Assembly: GCA_905250025.1 (NCBI GenBank)
Contig: CAJNOJ010000049.1
Location: 434,001 to 498,000 of the forward strand
DNA: 64,000 bases
Source of the DNA: Adineta ricciae
Taxonomy: Eukaryota; Rotifera; Eurotatoria; Adinetida; Adinetidae
Direction: 5' to 3'
A program made the translations under genes and the position numbers. Every line of letters starts with the position of its first letter. Position 1 is the stretch's first letter. This document shows, piece after piece, positions 46,836-57,014 of this stretch. The notes below the pieces were generated by a model. That model was not told where the DNA came from and made no database searches. It worked only from the letters and a program-made list of their open reading frames with translations.

Positions 46836-47708
46836 ATGCTAATCTATTTTTGCCTATTCCTACTTCACATATATGGACTCACGGCGATGGAGTGTGAATA
46901 TTCATCGCGTGAATACCAAGTTGTGCTTCGTCCAGATATTTTTGACAATTCGTTCGAATCTGGTGTTCTGCGCGTTCTCGACGAGTTGATCAAGATTGGA
47001 AACACAAAACTGATTCCATTTGAGATTTCCCAATCATCATTGAAATTGAAAAATCAGACACTCGTTCCTTATACTCTTGATGCTTCTCGCCAATCCAATG
47101 ATTTCTTTATTCCAGTCATATTCAAATCACGTCGAAAGAAACCAACGCATCCGGCAGATATTGTGATGAAAATATCCAATGCAGATCCTGCACTCACGTG
47201 TATCCCGTTAACAGTACGTATTTGATGTCTTGTAATATAGAATATTGTCGTTGTATAGATTTCAGACAACTACAAAAATAACACAAAAGCAAAGTTTGAA
47301 CTCGATCTATATGCTGAAGGTGGTCGTCTTACAGCTCGATCTGCGTACAGTTTCACTGTAGATTTATCGATGAACTTTAATCAAACATCTGCGATTAATA
47401 TGTCCGACATATTAACTGATGCTGCAGCTAAATTCACATATTCCAAACAACCACTTATCATTGTACCAGTATCAGCAACCAAGATTACAATGCAAACAGC
47501 AGAATTCAATATCAAGCTAGTCGGTCAGAAGATAGGAGCTACGATGCAGTTCTACAGAAAGCCGAATGGAATCAAAGCTGAATTTTCATTTCGAGTTAAG
47601 GGATTGACTGTGGAACGTGAAGTTCTTCTTGCTGCACAAAACTTAGTTCTACAATTATCACAAAAATCAACAATTGCGCTCTATGCCATCAATCAACCCA
47701 GCAATTAA
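46836..47708 (+). CDS. Secreted protein of unknown family
   Basis: Exons 46836-47217 and 47266-47708 join to 274 residues. The N terminus is a clear signal peptide (LIYFCLFLLHIYGLTAMEC). The mature part is a mix of short strands and polar loops with one potential disulfide pair (MECEYSS and LTCIPLT) and several N-glycosylation sites (KNQT, NFNQTS). No domain recognised. It is probably a single extracellular beta-rich fold. No acceptor sits next to the ATG, unlike most neighbours. Confidence 0.7.
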
Positions 47709-48370
47709 CTAAAGAATAAAAGCCAGAAACTCTGAATCTGTATACAGAAATGCAATCTGATCGAAGGCTATTAAAATAAATCTATTGATAAACTGATGCT
47801 TGTATTCTTCATTTATTCGACTTGATCCTTTTCGACAAGTTTGTTCTTTCTCTAAAATCTGGTATCGTGTATCATATAACCTTGATCTGCCTAGATACAG
47901 ACGGTTAACTATATTTGACGATACTATCAAATTAGGTCACTGGATTAACAATCTAGTCGTTTTCTCTCGAAACTGTAAAGCATGCGTAAGAGCATCTTGA
48001 CCATCAATACTTCTGTAGTTAAGCAGATAGCATAACAATAGATGTGGCAAATCGACATTTGATCCGATTGGTTTCGTGGCAGCACTGCTGAGTCATACTG
48101 TCTAACTGTCTCGATTGCTTAAATAAAAGAACAGGCAATGTCGTGTTTTTTTTTCTTCCTTTCGGTACCAAAGACGAGTGTAAGCGCCTTTTGCCAATGG
48201 ATGCAAAGAGATCTGCATGCGCAACACATCGGCACGAGAGAAAACATATTTTTTTTCTTTTCAAAGCGCCTGACATTCATCATAAACGTCGTTTGTAAAA
48301 CAAGTAAAGTATTTTTCTTCTGAACAAAAATGTTTTGACTTATATCGTCACTAATTTTTTGCAGTTAGTT
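47709..48370. other. Intergenic, no supported gene
   Basis: 3' region of the secreted-protein gene and promoter of the next gene; overlapping short frames only. Confidence 0.45.
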
Positions 48371-49045
48371 ATGTCGGACTTTTTGGGCCGTGTTGGTCAA
48401 ATCGCTGAATGGGCTGCTGTATCAAATCTTACTAATCGTGCTGTTAATGCAGGATGTGACAAAGTGGGAGAATTATGGCGACATCGGAAAGACAATAAAC
48501 ATGGATCTCATGGTAAATCAGCTAATGTGGCTTCGACACCGCAGATGCCACCACAATCACAAATGCCATATTCACCAAGCCAACCTCAACAAGCATCCTA
48601 TGCTCAGGCTTCGCCGATGCCACCGCCGCCATCTATGGGAAACGGTCAATTATTAATTAGCGTTCAACATATCGATGGATTAAATCAATCGAGCCCGCTC
48701 ATGGTCATTCTTGAATGTAATCATCAACGATATCAAACGTCGTTAGGTCAGTATCAACAGCAGTTTACGTTTCCTGTTTATCAGTTTGAGTACGATCAGC
48801 TGTTCGTTTGGGTCCAAACGGAATATCAACAACAAACCATTGCTCACGGCGAGGTCCCCGTACGATTTTTATTAAACAATACCAATACTTGGTCCCCTCA
48901 ACAACAACAGCAACGTTGGATCCCATTGCGAGATCAATATAATGGACCATGTGGACAATTACTCGTCAATATCGAATACAACGCTAATTATGCACCATCT
49001 CCTTACATGCCGGGACCTGCACCACCACCATATTCTTACTACTAA
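48371..49045 (+). CDS. C2-domain-like protein with Pro/Gln-rich linker
   Basis: Single-exon 224-residue protein. An amphipathic N-terminal helix region (SDFLGRVGQIAEWAAVSNLT) is followed by a Pro/Gln/Ser-rich linker. A C2-like beta-sandwich follows (GQLLISVQHIDGL, SPLMVILECNHQRYQTSL, LFVWVQTEYQQQTIAHGEVP), and the short Pro/Tyr-rich tail ends PPPYSYY (a PPxY WW-binding motif). The acidic calcium-binding loops of classical C2 domains are not evident. The start at 48371 is chosen because an acceptor (TTTTTTGCAG) ends 6 nt before it; the frame is open a little further upstream. A membrane-trafficking or scaffold role is inference. Confidence 0.68.
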   Translation: MSDFLGRVGQIAEWAAVSNLTNRAVNAGCDKVGELWRHRKDNKHGSHGKSANVASTPQMPPQSQMPYSPSQPQQASYAQASPMPPPPSMGNGQLLISVQHIDGLNQSSPLMVILECNHQRYQTSLGQYQQQFTFPVYQFEYDQLFVWVQTEYQQQTIAHGEVPVRFLLNNTNTWSPQQQQQRWIPLRDQYNGPCGQLLVNIEYNANYAPSPYMPGPAPPPYSYY

Positions 49046-49628
49046 CAGTTTTTCTAAATTTATGAATGTATTCTAGAGGGTTGAGGATGAAGTGTAAGGT
49101 AGAAGGGAAAGTTTGGCGTATATATGTACAAATAAAATTATGTCCTCCAATTTCTTCACCACGGTTATTTAAAAAACTTGTACTCATGTTCTATGAAAAT
49201 TTTTAGAAAGATGAAGAAAATAAAATTCACGCTCTCTGGTAAGAACTTATGGACGATTAGATTTATCATCGTAAAAAGTATCAGATAAATGAACATTTGA
49301 TATATCTATTTTCTTGTTTCTATCCTTAAAAGTGTGAATAAAAGTCAACAACTGAATTCTAACAATGCACGATCATTCAGCATGACACATGACAGTCAAT
49401 TATTTGTGTCTGAGTATACTCACAAATTATTACTTGAAACATTGTCATTCTGACGATTCTTGTATGCTTTACCATATGCTCGTACACGACTGTTGGCGTT
49501 TAAAAGGAGAACAAAATCGGTTTCAAGTGAGAATAGTGTCACGTGATCCTAAGGTGCTTTTATAATTTAATAACAAGAAAAATCAACGAATACTATTATA
49601 TTGCTGGACTATACTATTAATTTTAAAA
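49046..49628. other. Intergenic, no supported gene
   Basis: AT-rich; contains AATAAA near 49131 and 49219. Confidence 0.45.
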
Positions 49629-50170
49629 ATGAATACACAATTATCTTTATTCATGGCTAGCTTTTTCATATTGATACAAGTTCTTTGCATCATTACAGCA
49701 GCACCCCAGTAAGTTATGAGTTCGATTGTCATCAAAAGCCACCCAGACAGACAAATATCAGGAAAAACATGCGTGAAAATATTCAAATTTGAACGTGATG
49801 TTTTGATCTGTTTGGTCAGCGACTTATTCGGTTACTTGTATAATATCTCATTTAAAGTTTTTCGTTTCAGACATCTGATGGAAGCTGTAGTGGTGGTTGC
49901 CGATACAGTCCTACAGTAAATCAGTGCGGTGATGGATGTGCTTGCATTGTACAATGGGCAGGACATGGACAATGTCAAAGCAAAATAAGGTAAACTGTAC
50001 ACTGAGCTCTTTCATTATCGTTTTCTGTTTTTAGCAAAGAACCGAAACCAGTTGGAGAACAATGCAGTGGCACCTGTAGATATGCATCGCCTACCAATCA
50101 ATGCGGTGACGGATGTTTCTGTTCTGCTAAGTGGGCAGGATATGGTGCTTGTGAAAGTTTAAGCAAATAG
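49629..50170 (+). CDS. Small secreted cysteine-rich protein with two identical-spacing repeats
   Basis: Three exons (49629-49708, about 49858-49989, 50035-50170) give about 115 residues. The first exon is a signal peptide (LFMASFFILIQVLCIITAAP). The other two each encode one module with the same cysteine spacing, C-x3-C-x8-C-x3-C-x1-C-x9-C: CSGGCRYSPTVNQCGDGC then CACIVQWAGHGQC, and CSGTCRYASPTNQCGDGC then CFCSAKWAGYGAC. One module per exon points to internal exon duplication. Six Cys per module suggest a compact disulfide-knot fold, secreted. The acceptor of exon 2 is uncertain: only an AAAG at 49857 keeps the phase. No family is recognised; an antimicrobial, inhibitor or signalling role would all be guesses. 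Confidence 0.7.
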
Positions 50171-50324
50171 TTCGACATGGAATTACGTTTTATCGAAAAA
50201 ATAAAAGTACATGATAAATATACTCGTACTCCTTAACAATTCGTGTCATTACGACAATATAACAGTAGAAATATACTTGTTTAGTACAGAATAGTTTATT
50301 ATTATACCTTTTATTATCGTACGA

Positions 50325-51803
50325 TTACCAAGCAGAAACCTTCTTTTCGTCTTTTGTAGGTTTCTCTTGAAATATTGACAGTTTCACTTGATCAAAGAGA
50401 CACATTTGATCTGATTCGTGCTTTGTATCACATAACAAGAATATCGTCAAATAGTTTGTTTGCCGAGGAATGATATCAACAAACGAAAAGAATCGTATCG
50501 AAGATATGTTTTGAATTGTTTCTGAGAAAATAAAAGGAAAGGTCAAGACGAGAACTCGGTTGAAATCAACTAACTTCTGATTGAATGCGCATAATCGAAT
50601 GACCCTTCCTCTTGTAAAAAATGTATCTGAACAGTCATTTCACCATTTACGTTGGCATTTCTCAATCCAACCAGGAAAGAAAAATTGAGCTTAGCCTGTT
50701 GCAGATTGATGAGAAGGGAAAATGTTATAATCCGTGCGGTATGCCAAGCGGTCATTTTCGGTTTTAACATAAAAAAGCAATCACTATTCGTCACATTCGT
50801 TGCGGTCGAAATCAGTTCATCAGCATTAATAGTTGTTACTGAAGTTTTGTTAAGTAGGTCAGACCAAGGAGGTGTGATATTGTGAGAGCACTAACAGAAA
50901 AAGAGAAGAAATGCCAGTACATATAATATGACAAATACGATTAATCAAACGCACTCGACTTGGAACAACTAAATTGTCTGTTTGAATATTGCTAAACGAT
51001 CCGTTCGGAAATCGAGTGTTGAGAAAAGTATTTGGTGCTATTCCACCAATGGTGATTGGATATAATAATTGATCATTGATGTTGCTGTGATAAAGGTCGG
51101 TATTAGTTAGATTAACATTTTGGAAAATGCCACCAATGATTGATGTTCGGATCAAAGCCGCGCCGATCATATCAGTACCAAAAAGTTGCACATCGTGAAA
51201 TTGTGCATCAGTCAAATTGGTTTCCACGAAACTCGAATATGCCATATTACATGAATAAAATTTTGTCGAACTCATTAAAGCATTATTGAATACGGCTGAA
51301 TATAAAAAACAACCATAGAAAATCATATTCTCGGCGTAAATACTCGGTAGGAATAGATGAGAGAGATTACAGATTGTCATGGACGATTTTTCAAATCGAA
51401 TGCCACTAAGATCTGCTCCGTCTAAGTGGAGAATTGGCTGTTTATCATGACGAATTAAACCATTCTCGTAGAGAAAAAGAATCACATCACGTTTACGTTG
51501 TATATCAAGTTGCCGAAGAACAGTGAGAGTTTGCACACGAATATGTAATAGCGATTGATTTATATGTTCGTGAAAACCTTTCCCAAGTAGTTCTTTCATA
51601 TCGTCAATATATTCTTTGAAAATTACTCGTCGATTAATTTCATCTGCTTGCCGCTGATCTTGTTCATGTGCAGCTTGTTGATATTGATTTTGCTGCAATG
51701 TAAATACAACAGTAAAAACACCAAAAACAATCGTTGGAAATGCAGCCATGAAAAGCTTGAATATCTTTAAACAATGTCTTTGTTTCAACTTTTTTGTCTT
51801 CAT
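50325..51803 (-). CDS. Membrane-anchored pentapeptide-repeat protein
   Basis: Exons 51803-50955, 50890-50575 and 50521-50325 join in phase to 453 residues. A short cytosolic basic N terminus and one helix (LFMAAFPTIVFGVFTVVF, about 19-36) lead to a helical region (QDQRQADEINRRVIFKEYID). Then come about 25 pentapeptide repeats of A(D/N)LxX type (LHLDGADLSGIRF, YSSFVETNLTDAQF, LTNTDLYHSNI), forming a right-handed quadrilateral beta-helix. The C-terminal part (residues about 284-453) is a non-repeat domain with paired cysteines. Pentapeptide proteins are mainly bacterial; membrane-anchored forms like this are common in bdelloids. The function is unknown. The acceptor GTTTTTCAG lies 21 nt before the ATG. 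Confidence 0.78.
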
Positions 51804-52840
51804 CTCCAAGACTGATGAACTCTTCTGAAAAACTGTAAAGTAAAGATCAAAAAAATAGACACAAGTCAATGTTAAAATAAGAGTATTTCGTTTCCCACGT
51901 ATGTGCTCAGTGTTGAATGATACTCTACGCAAAGTCTTAATCAATATTCTGAGAGATTGACTAAATATTATTATGCCGATGCGTAGTGAAAATAAAGTTA
52001 CCTATTTTCATTAACATAAATATTGTCGTTGATGTCATGCGCCAAGATTGTTGATATCTAGATTAAGTTACTAAATATCAATGTCAACTCACACTTCTCT
52101 CTTTGAATTCCTATGATCTGCAAGGTAATCAATGACTCCTTTATCGTTCACTTATATATCATTGGTTGCCGTTCTTTTTAAGTAAATGCGTACCTGATTG
52201 ATGTCAAAGAAGCTTTGGTAAAAGCGCAAAGAACTAATCTCTTCATAAACTATATTGGATAAACAAGTCAACATCTTAATTGAGTCGAAATAATTATTTA
52301 TCTCCGTATCCGATGCTTGAATATACACATCTCACATCCCTCCATTTAAACGACAGGGAAAGATTAAATTTCTCTTGATAAATTTATATAAGTCACATTT
52401 GTTTATTTTTCTTCCTAACAGTTTTCATATATAACTTAGAAGCATCTTCCTCATTGAATTGAGCGACTAACTTTGAAGGTATGGATAATTCCGCTCACTA
52501 TTATTTCGTGTCTAACGTGTTTTGTTTCATATCTTGTGAATGCTCGTAGATGTAATAAAAGCATTCCAAAGCTGTTTGTTTTTCATTGCAATACCCACAT
52601 TTTTTCTTAGTTGCAGAAACGAGGTCTTCGCGAAAGATAATTAAGTACTTTCCATCATGTACAAGTACGGCGGATTAAAATATAATTGAAAAGTAAATGA
52701 GCTATTTTCAGAAAAACCTGATAGCAGTAAAAAGGTTTCACTAAGTACTTTTTATTTTAAAGTATGAACCGTTCTTAGAACATATATATCTATATAAACA
52801 GCACAACAAACGTGAGGCAAAAGTATATTTATTGATTGAG
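51804..52840. other. Intergenic, no supported gene
   Basis: 5' flank of the pentapeptide gene and 3' flank of the next minus-strand GPCR. AT-rich without a supported exon. Confidence 0.45.
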
Positions 52841-53776
52841 TCAATGATTACGTCGAGTACGTCTCAAAGAATTTGTTATTGGAGTAACGCGTGTTGTTCT
52901 CCAATTTAATCCGAGAAGGTCACCAATTTTTGCCCTCAATTCCGTTGATGAAATAATACATACCATGGGATACAAAGGAACAATGAAATAGCTGAGAAAA
53001 ACAGTATACGTATTGAATTCGGTAATTAAAGGACTTGATATCAAATATATGTTCCGTATAATATAAACAATCGTATAAGGAAACAGGAATATGAGATGCA
53101 AAAACGAAATCGATAATGCTTGAACTGCCATTTTTCGATGTTTTCTCCAGTGAATTGCGCGATGCACACGATGCTTTTGGCAGATGACACGTACCACCAA
53201 GCCAATACTAAATATAGAAATAATACCAATGGGAACTATTTGATGAGCAATATAATCCCACATCGAAAGGGTATAGTTGTCATATAAACATGGATATATG
53301 CAAACGAAAGACGTCGGACGACAACGATTGTCACAAGGTGGGAAGAAATAGATCACAAAATAAAATATAAACCAATAGAGAAGCAGGAATCCAAGGGGAA
53401 GATAATGAACGAAGAGACGTCTCTTCCTGGTTGATACCCATTGATCATGAAATATCAAAATATGTCTTTCAATCATTGCCCAAGCAAAAATCAAAGTATG
53501 TGCAATGTACAGTGACCAATCGAGAAATCCTGTGAAAAGACAATATATGTATGATCGCTGCCAACTTCCTCGATAGAAATAATAATAAAGCATCCATGAA
53601 TAATCTGTCGTTTCATACAGCAAACAAATAACGAGAAGAACAATAATGACATGGTTATGAAGAGCACGACGTAAAGCTCGATCGAGTAGAAGATGATATA
53701 TGACAAAAAAGCAGCAGATGAGCGATGGAACCAGAACTGCAAGAATCGTCCAGAATCTTACTATGTCGGGTAGCAT
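52841..53776 (-). CDS. Orphan rhodopsin-like 7TM receptor (GPCR)
   Basis: Single-exon protein of 311 residues from the ATG at 53776 with seven hydrophobic helices: TM1 FWTILAVLVPSLICCFFVIY, TM2 HNHVIIVLLVICLLYE, TM3 starting CLFTGFLDWSLYIAHTL and ending WAMIERHILIF (an ERH in place of DRY), TM6 LHLIFLFPYTIVYII and TM7 FIVPLYPMVCII. The second extracellular loop is Cys-rich (PPCDNRCRPTSFVCIYPC), more than the usual single Cys. An acceptor (TCGTCTGCAG) lies 33 nt before the ATG. Same orphan class as the other two receptors in the window but clearly diverged from them. Confidence 0.8.
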   Translation of the reverse strand: MLPDIVRFWTILAVLVPSLICCFFVIYHLLLDRALRRALHNHVIIVLLVICLLYETTDYSWMLYYYFYRGSWQRSYIYCLFTGFLDWSLYIAHTLIFAWAMIERHILIFHDQWVSTRKRRLFVHYLPLGFLLLYWFIFYFVIYFFPPCDNRCRPTSFVCIYPCLYDNYTLSMWDYIAHQIVPIGIISIFSIGLVVRVICQKHRVHRAIHWRKHRKMAVQALSISFLHLIFLFPYTIVYIIRNIYLISSPLITEFNTYTVFLSYFIVPLYPMVCIISSTELRAKIGDLLGLNWRTTRVTPITNSLRRTRRNH

Positions 53777-55154
53777 TGTTGCAATGAGTTGATGTGATCT
53801 CTGATGCTTCTGCAGACGAGAAAAACAGCAAATAGCTGTGCGAAGAAAAAACGTTTTATAATCGCAAGACAAAGTCTAGTTTTAGTCTTAATAAAACTCA
53901 TAAGAACTCCTCGTGATAATCTGCATTTTAAGCATTTAGTACTTTTCATTTAATTAAATGTCTATTTTCAAATACGTGCTTTGCTAAATCGTTTCATAAA
54001 ATCAAGCACATTAATTAGTTCATGGCAATCTTAACTAATATATAGAGAAGCATTTGAAAGTCGCATGTGTAGGCAAATGTAATAAGTAGGAATTGAAGGG
54101 AAAGCAAGTGTTTCAATATTTCCAGCAGTGTGAAAGACAGCGTGTAAATCAGTGCAAAAAATTATCCAATAGTTCTTGGAATTAAACAACGAAATTGAAC
54201 TTGCACATCTTTCGATAATCGATCGACTATTTTGCGTCATGATTGGCCATAACAGAATTTCATATTCTACAGCTGCAGATACGATTCCATCTCAGCCTCT
54301 CCATATGCATCATTGACATACAAAGAAAGCTAAAATATCCATTTTGATTGATTTACACGGAAACTTTCTCTTACGGTCGATTCCCAATGTTTCCGTTTTC
54401 TATGTTTCGACTTCTTCACGTATGATGTTCAAGAGCACTTTTTCTTGCGTCGATTCGTTTCAGTGTATGTTCCGACAAAACTCAGACTGGTTTTAAATAC
54501 AACTTTATGACCTCTATCGATTCCAAAAATACAATTTTGCGAAAAGTCACCTCTTTGCTCCCTAAAACTCGAAAAATCATTAATAAAAACATCGAAAAAA
54601 CCTCAAATTTCTGGGAAAACTCGGACGGATTCGAATTAAAATCATCTAGATCGAGCTGGACAAGTTCTATCGGTTTCAATCATGAAGCTTTACGTCCTCA
54701 CCGTCACCCACACTCGTGCTTATCCAATAGCTAGTCAGCCAGTAATGCTTCTATATATCCTGGATTTGACGAACCAACATGGCAAGTTCGATGCTCATAA
54801 TTGACCTAGACGATAAATGGAAAACGATCGAGCGGACAAACGTACAACCTTTTATGTGAGAATCGGAGAAAACGCCGCTGTAAGCCAGCAAACGTACAGT
54901 CGATCGGGTTTATCTCCGAGCTCGACCGAGATATTGGTAGGATGATGCTATGCACCAACCTTCATGACACTTAGGTTAGTCTTTCAAGACCTATCGAATT
55001 AACAATCAGACATGCTGACCATTTCTGTGATATATTCATTGTTTGAATATACAAAAAAGCGTCAGTTCTAGAGCAATGTGTATTTTATTGTTACGTTTAA
55101 ATGTCCTTGTTAAAATGTAAGTATTAGAGAAACGTCTTCATTGAATAGAAGGTA
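53777..55154. other. Intergenic with one copy of a diverged repeat
   Basis: No gene seen. Short frames at 54031-54240 and 54482-54734 on opposite strands overlap the repeat copy and are not supported. Confidence 0.45.
54500..54725 (+). repeat. Diverged dispersed repeat, copy A
   Basis: By eye this aligns over its length with copy B at 56325-56555 in the same orientation: TCTATCGATTCCAAAAA..TTTTGCGAAAA with ATCTATTTCAAAAAA..TTTTCGAAAA; CTCGGACGGATTCG with TACGGACAGATTTG; and GGTTTCAATCATGAA..CCTCACCGTCA with GGATTCCAATCATAA..CCTCACCTTCA. It is an unclassified non-coding repeat, probably an old mobile-element remnant. Confidence 0.45.
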
Positions 55155-56102
55155 TCATTCAAAATCCGTAAGATAATGTTGAGACTCGATATGAGCACGA
55201 AATTCGTCTGGAGTATACATGATATCATCATCACAGCATCGTATTCGAATATCAATCTGATTTTCATGTACTCCTTTGAAATGACGCATTAATGCTGTCG
55301 GTGTAAACCATTGGCGATGACATTCGAAAACACACGCATTCATTTTACCACCTAGAAAAATCAAGGCCTCCGAATCTGGAGTAACATAGATTTCGACAGG
55401 TTCGCCTGTATTCAAACAAGATATAACAACGCCTTGATCATCGACGATCTCTCGTCGTTGTCTTTGATGACGATTAAATTCAGCTTGAGTCCGACATTTG
55501 AACGAACACGAACAAATATATCCTGATGGTTTTGACTCATGTATTGCTGTATTGTGTTGGTTTAAGCCGTTAGTAGTTCCGAAATATCTTGAACGTTTCA
55601 AACAGTACTGTCCATATTTAGTTTGGGATTGTGATGTAGGCGCTTTCGGTTGTTGCTTGCTGATCGTTTTTTTGTCCTGGTTGTCAAGTTCTGCAAACAC
55701 ATCTCGAAGAGCTTGAACACCTGAATACTGGATTTTTCTATCGAGGATTATGTTTTGGCTGCAATATGCATTAAATTTTTGCACGATTTCGTTATAAATA
55801 TCACCTTGACTGTGAACAATGATGATAGAACGATGCCGATATAAATATTGATTTACAACATGAGTAAGAGCATCAATTACTGATTTACTTGTTTTGTCTA
55901 TATTTGATGGGTACAAGTAAACTTGTTTATTATTATCACGTAGTTGGTCGAATTTATTAGTCAATGCTTGGTTATTTTTGTTCCAAAACAAACAGCATTC
56001 ACAATTCGACGGTATTTGCTGAAACACAGATATATCGCCGAATAAACTTGCACGTCGGTCTTCACAATCAAAGAGAATTATTATGGCTCGTTGTTTTGTC
56101 AT
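55155..56102 (-). CDS. Possible PIN/NYN-like nuclease domain fused to C2H2-type zinc fingers
   Basis: Single-exon protein of 315 residues. The N-terminal 120 or so form an alternating alpha/beta domain: RAIIILFDCED (strand ending in an acidic cluster), NNKQVYLYP, KSVIDALTHVVNQYL and SIIIVHSQGDIYNEIVQKF. The order of acidic residues recalls PIN/NYN ribonucleases, but the identification is weak. A polar linker (KKTISKQQPKAPTSQSQ) leads to several Cys/His pairs: YCLKRSRYFGTTNGLNQH, CSCSFKCRTQAEFNRHQRQ, CVFECHRQWFTPTALMRHF and CCDDDIMYTPDEFRAHIESQ. These are irregular C2H2 fingers with Cys spacing of 3-4. Such a protein would bind nucleic acid. Two diverged direct repeats flank it. A horizontal or mobile origin is possible but not shown. 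Confidence 0.6.
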   Translation of the reverse strand: MTKQRAIIILFDCEDRRASLFGDISVFQQIPSNCECCLFWNKNNQALTNKFDQLRDNNKQVYLYPSNIDKTSKSVIDALTHVVNQYLYRHRSIIIVHSQGDIYNEIVQKFNAYCSQNIILDRKIQYSGVQALRDVFAELDNQDKKTISKQQPKAPTSQSQTKYGQYCLKRSRYFGTTNGLNQHNTAIHESKPSGYICSCSFKCRTQAEFNRHQRQRREIVDDQGVVISCLNTGEPVEIYVTPDSEALIFLGGKMNACVFECHRQWFTPTALMRHFKGVHENQIDIRIRCCDDDIMYTPDEFRAHIESQHYLTDFE

Positions 56103-57014
56103 AGTTTGCTTGTGTATTCACTATCAATGTTTTTCTCTTATGCAACCAAAATATCGAGAACTAAGGACAGACAGTTTGTATGTACACAAGATAGCAGACA
56201 AGATACTGTTGATAATAGTTATTTTTATTTCGCTTTAGAACAAAATAAATGTAGATATCCTAGACACGAATTTCCACGCAGATGTATTCTAACCCTGGAT
56301 CCATTCGTTCAAAGTAAAACTTGACAAGCTCCATCTATTTCAAAAAAAGAGATTTTCGAAAATACTTTTCGCTACTACTAAACATATGCCAAGAACACGA
56401 AAAAAAACGTGAAAATTAAAGAAAAATACGGACAGATTTGTTTCTTCATTTTCAACTACCGTTCTAACACTATAGTTCCCGACTCAATTCGATGAGCTCT
56501 ACGGATTCCAATCATAAAATTTCCCACCCTCACCTTCATCCTCAAACAACCCGTTTATTTTCTTATCTCTAAATAACTCATCATGCCCGTAAGTTTCGAA
56601 AAAACAACTATAGCGAGGTGGCTTAAAATGTTCCCAGATATAATTTCACTTCGATAAATCATTGCAGCTACTTTTGAACTAGAGAGTAACATTTGTTCAC
56701 TAGTTGTAAAAGTACTAATTGACATCTGACTTCATTTGAAATCATTTTTTCACCAATAAAGACGGCAGAAATGAGCATTTAGTTGACTGACATTCCACCC
56801 GTTGCTATGTGAACACGCCAACCATGTGTATTGATACCACTTCCAATTGATTCATTTTTCCCTGTACGATTGATGTCTTTTTCAGACAACATAATACACC
56901 AATTGTGCAGTTTCCACATTCTTCTTTCGCATCTGTTTTCTTTTTCTTAGTCCATTTCAAATCATATATATCTATATAGATCAGAGTGCACTATACAGAC
57001 AATTGAACAAAGAT
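56103..57014. other. Intergenic with one copy of a diverged repeat
   Basis: Apart from repeat copy B, AT-rich spacer before the second F-box gene. The frame at 56091-56324 is not supported. Confidence 0.45.
56325..56555 (+). repeat. Diverged dispersed repeat, copy B
   Basis: Second copy of the repeat at 54500-54725, in direct orientation about 1.8 kb away, heavily diverged with small insertions. Together the two copies bracket the zinc-finger gene. Confidence 0.45.

Noticed and set aside
54482..54734. Two opposite short frames over the repeat copy A
   Set aside because: They lie in an alignable non-coding repeat and copy B does not keep either frame open.
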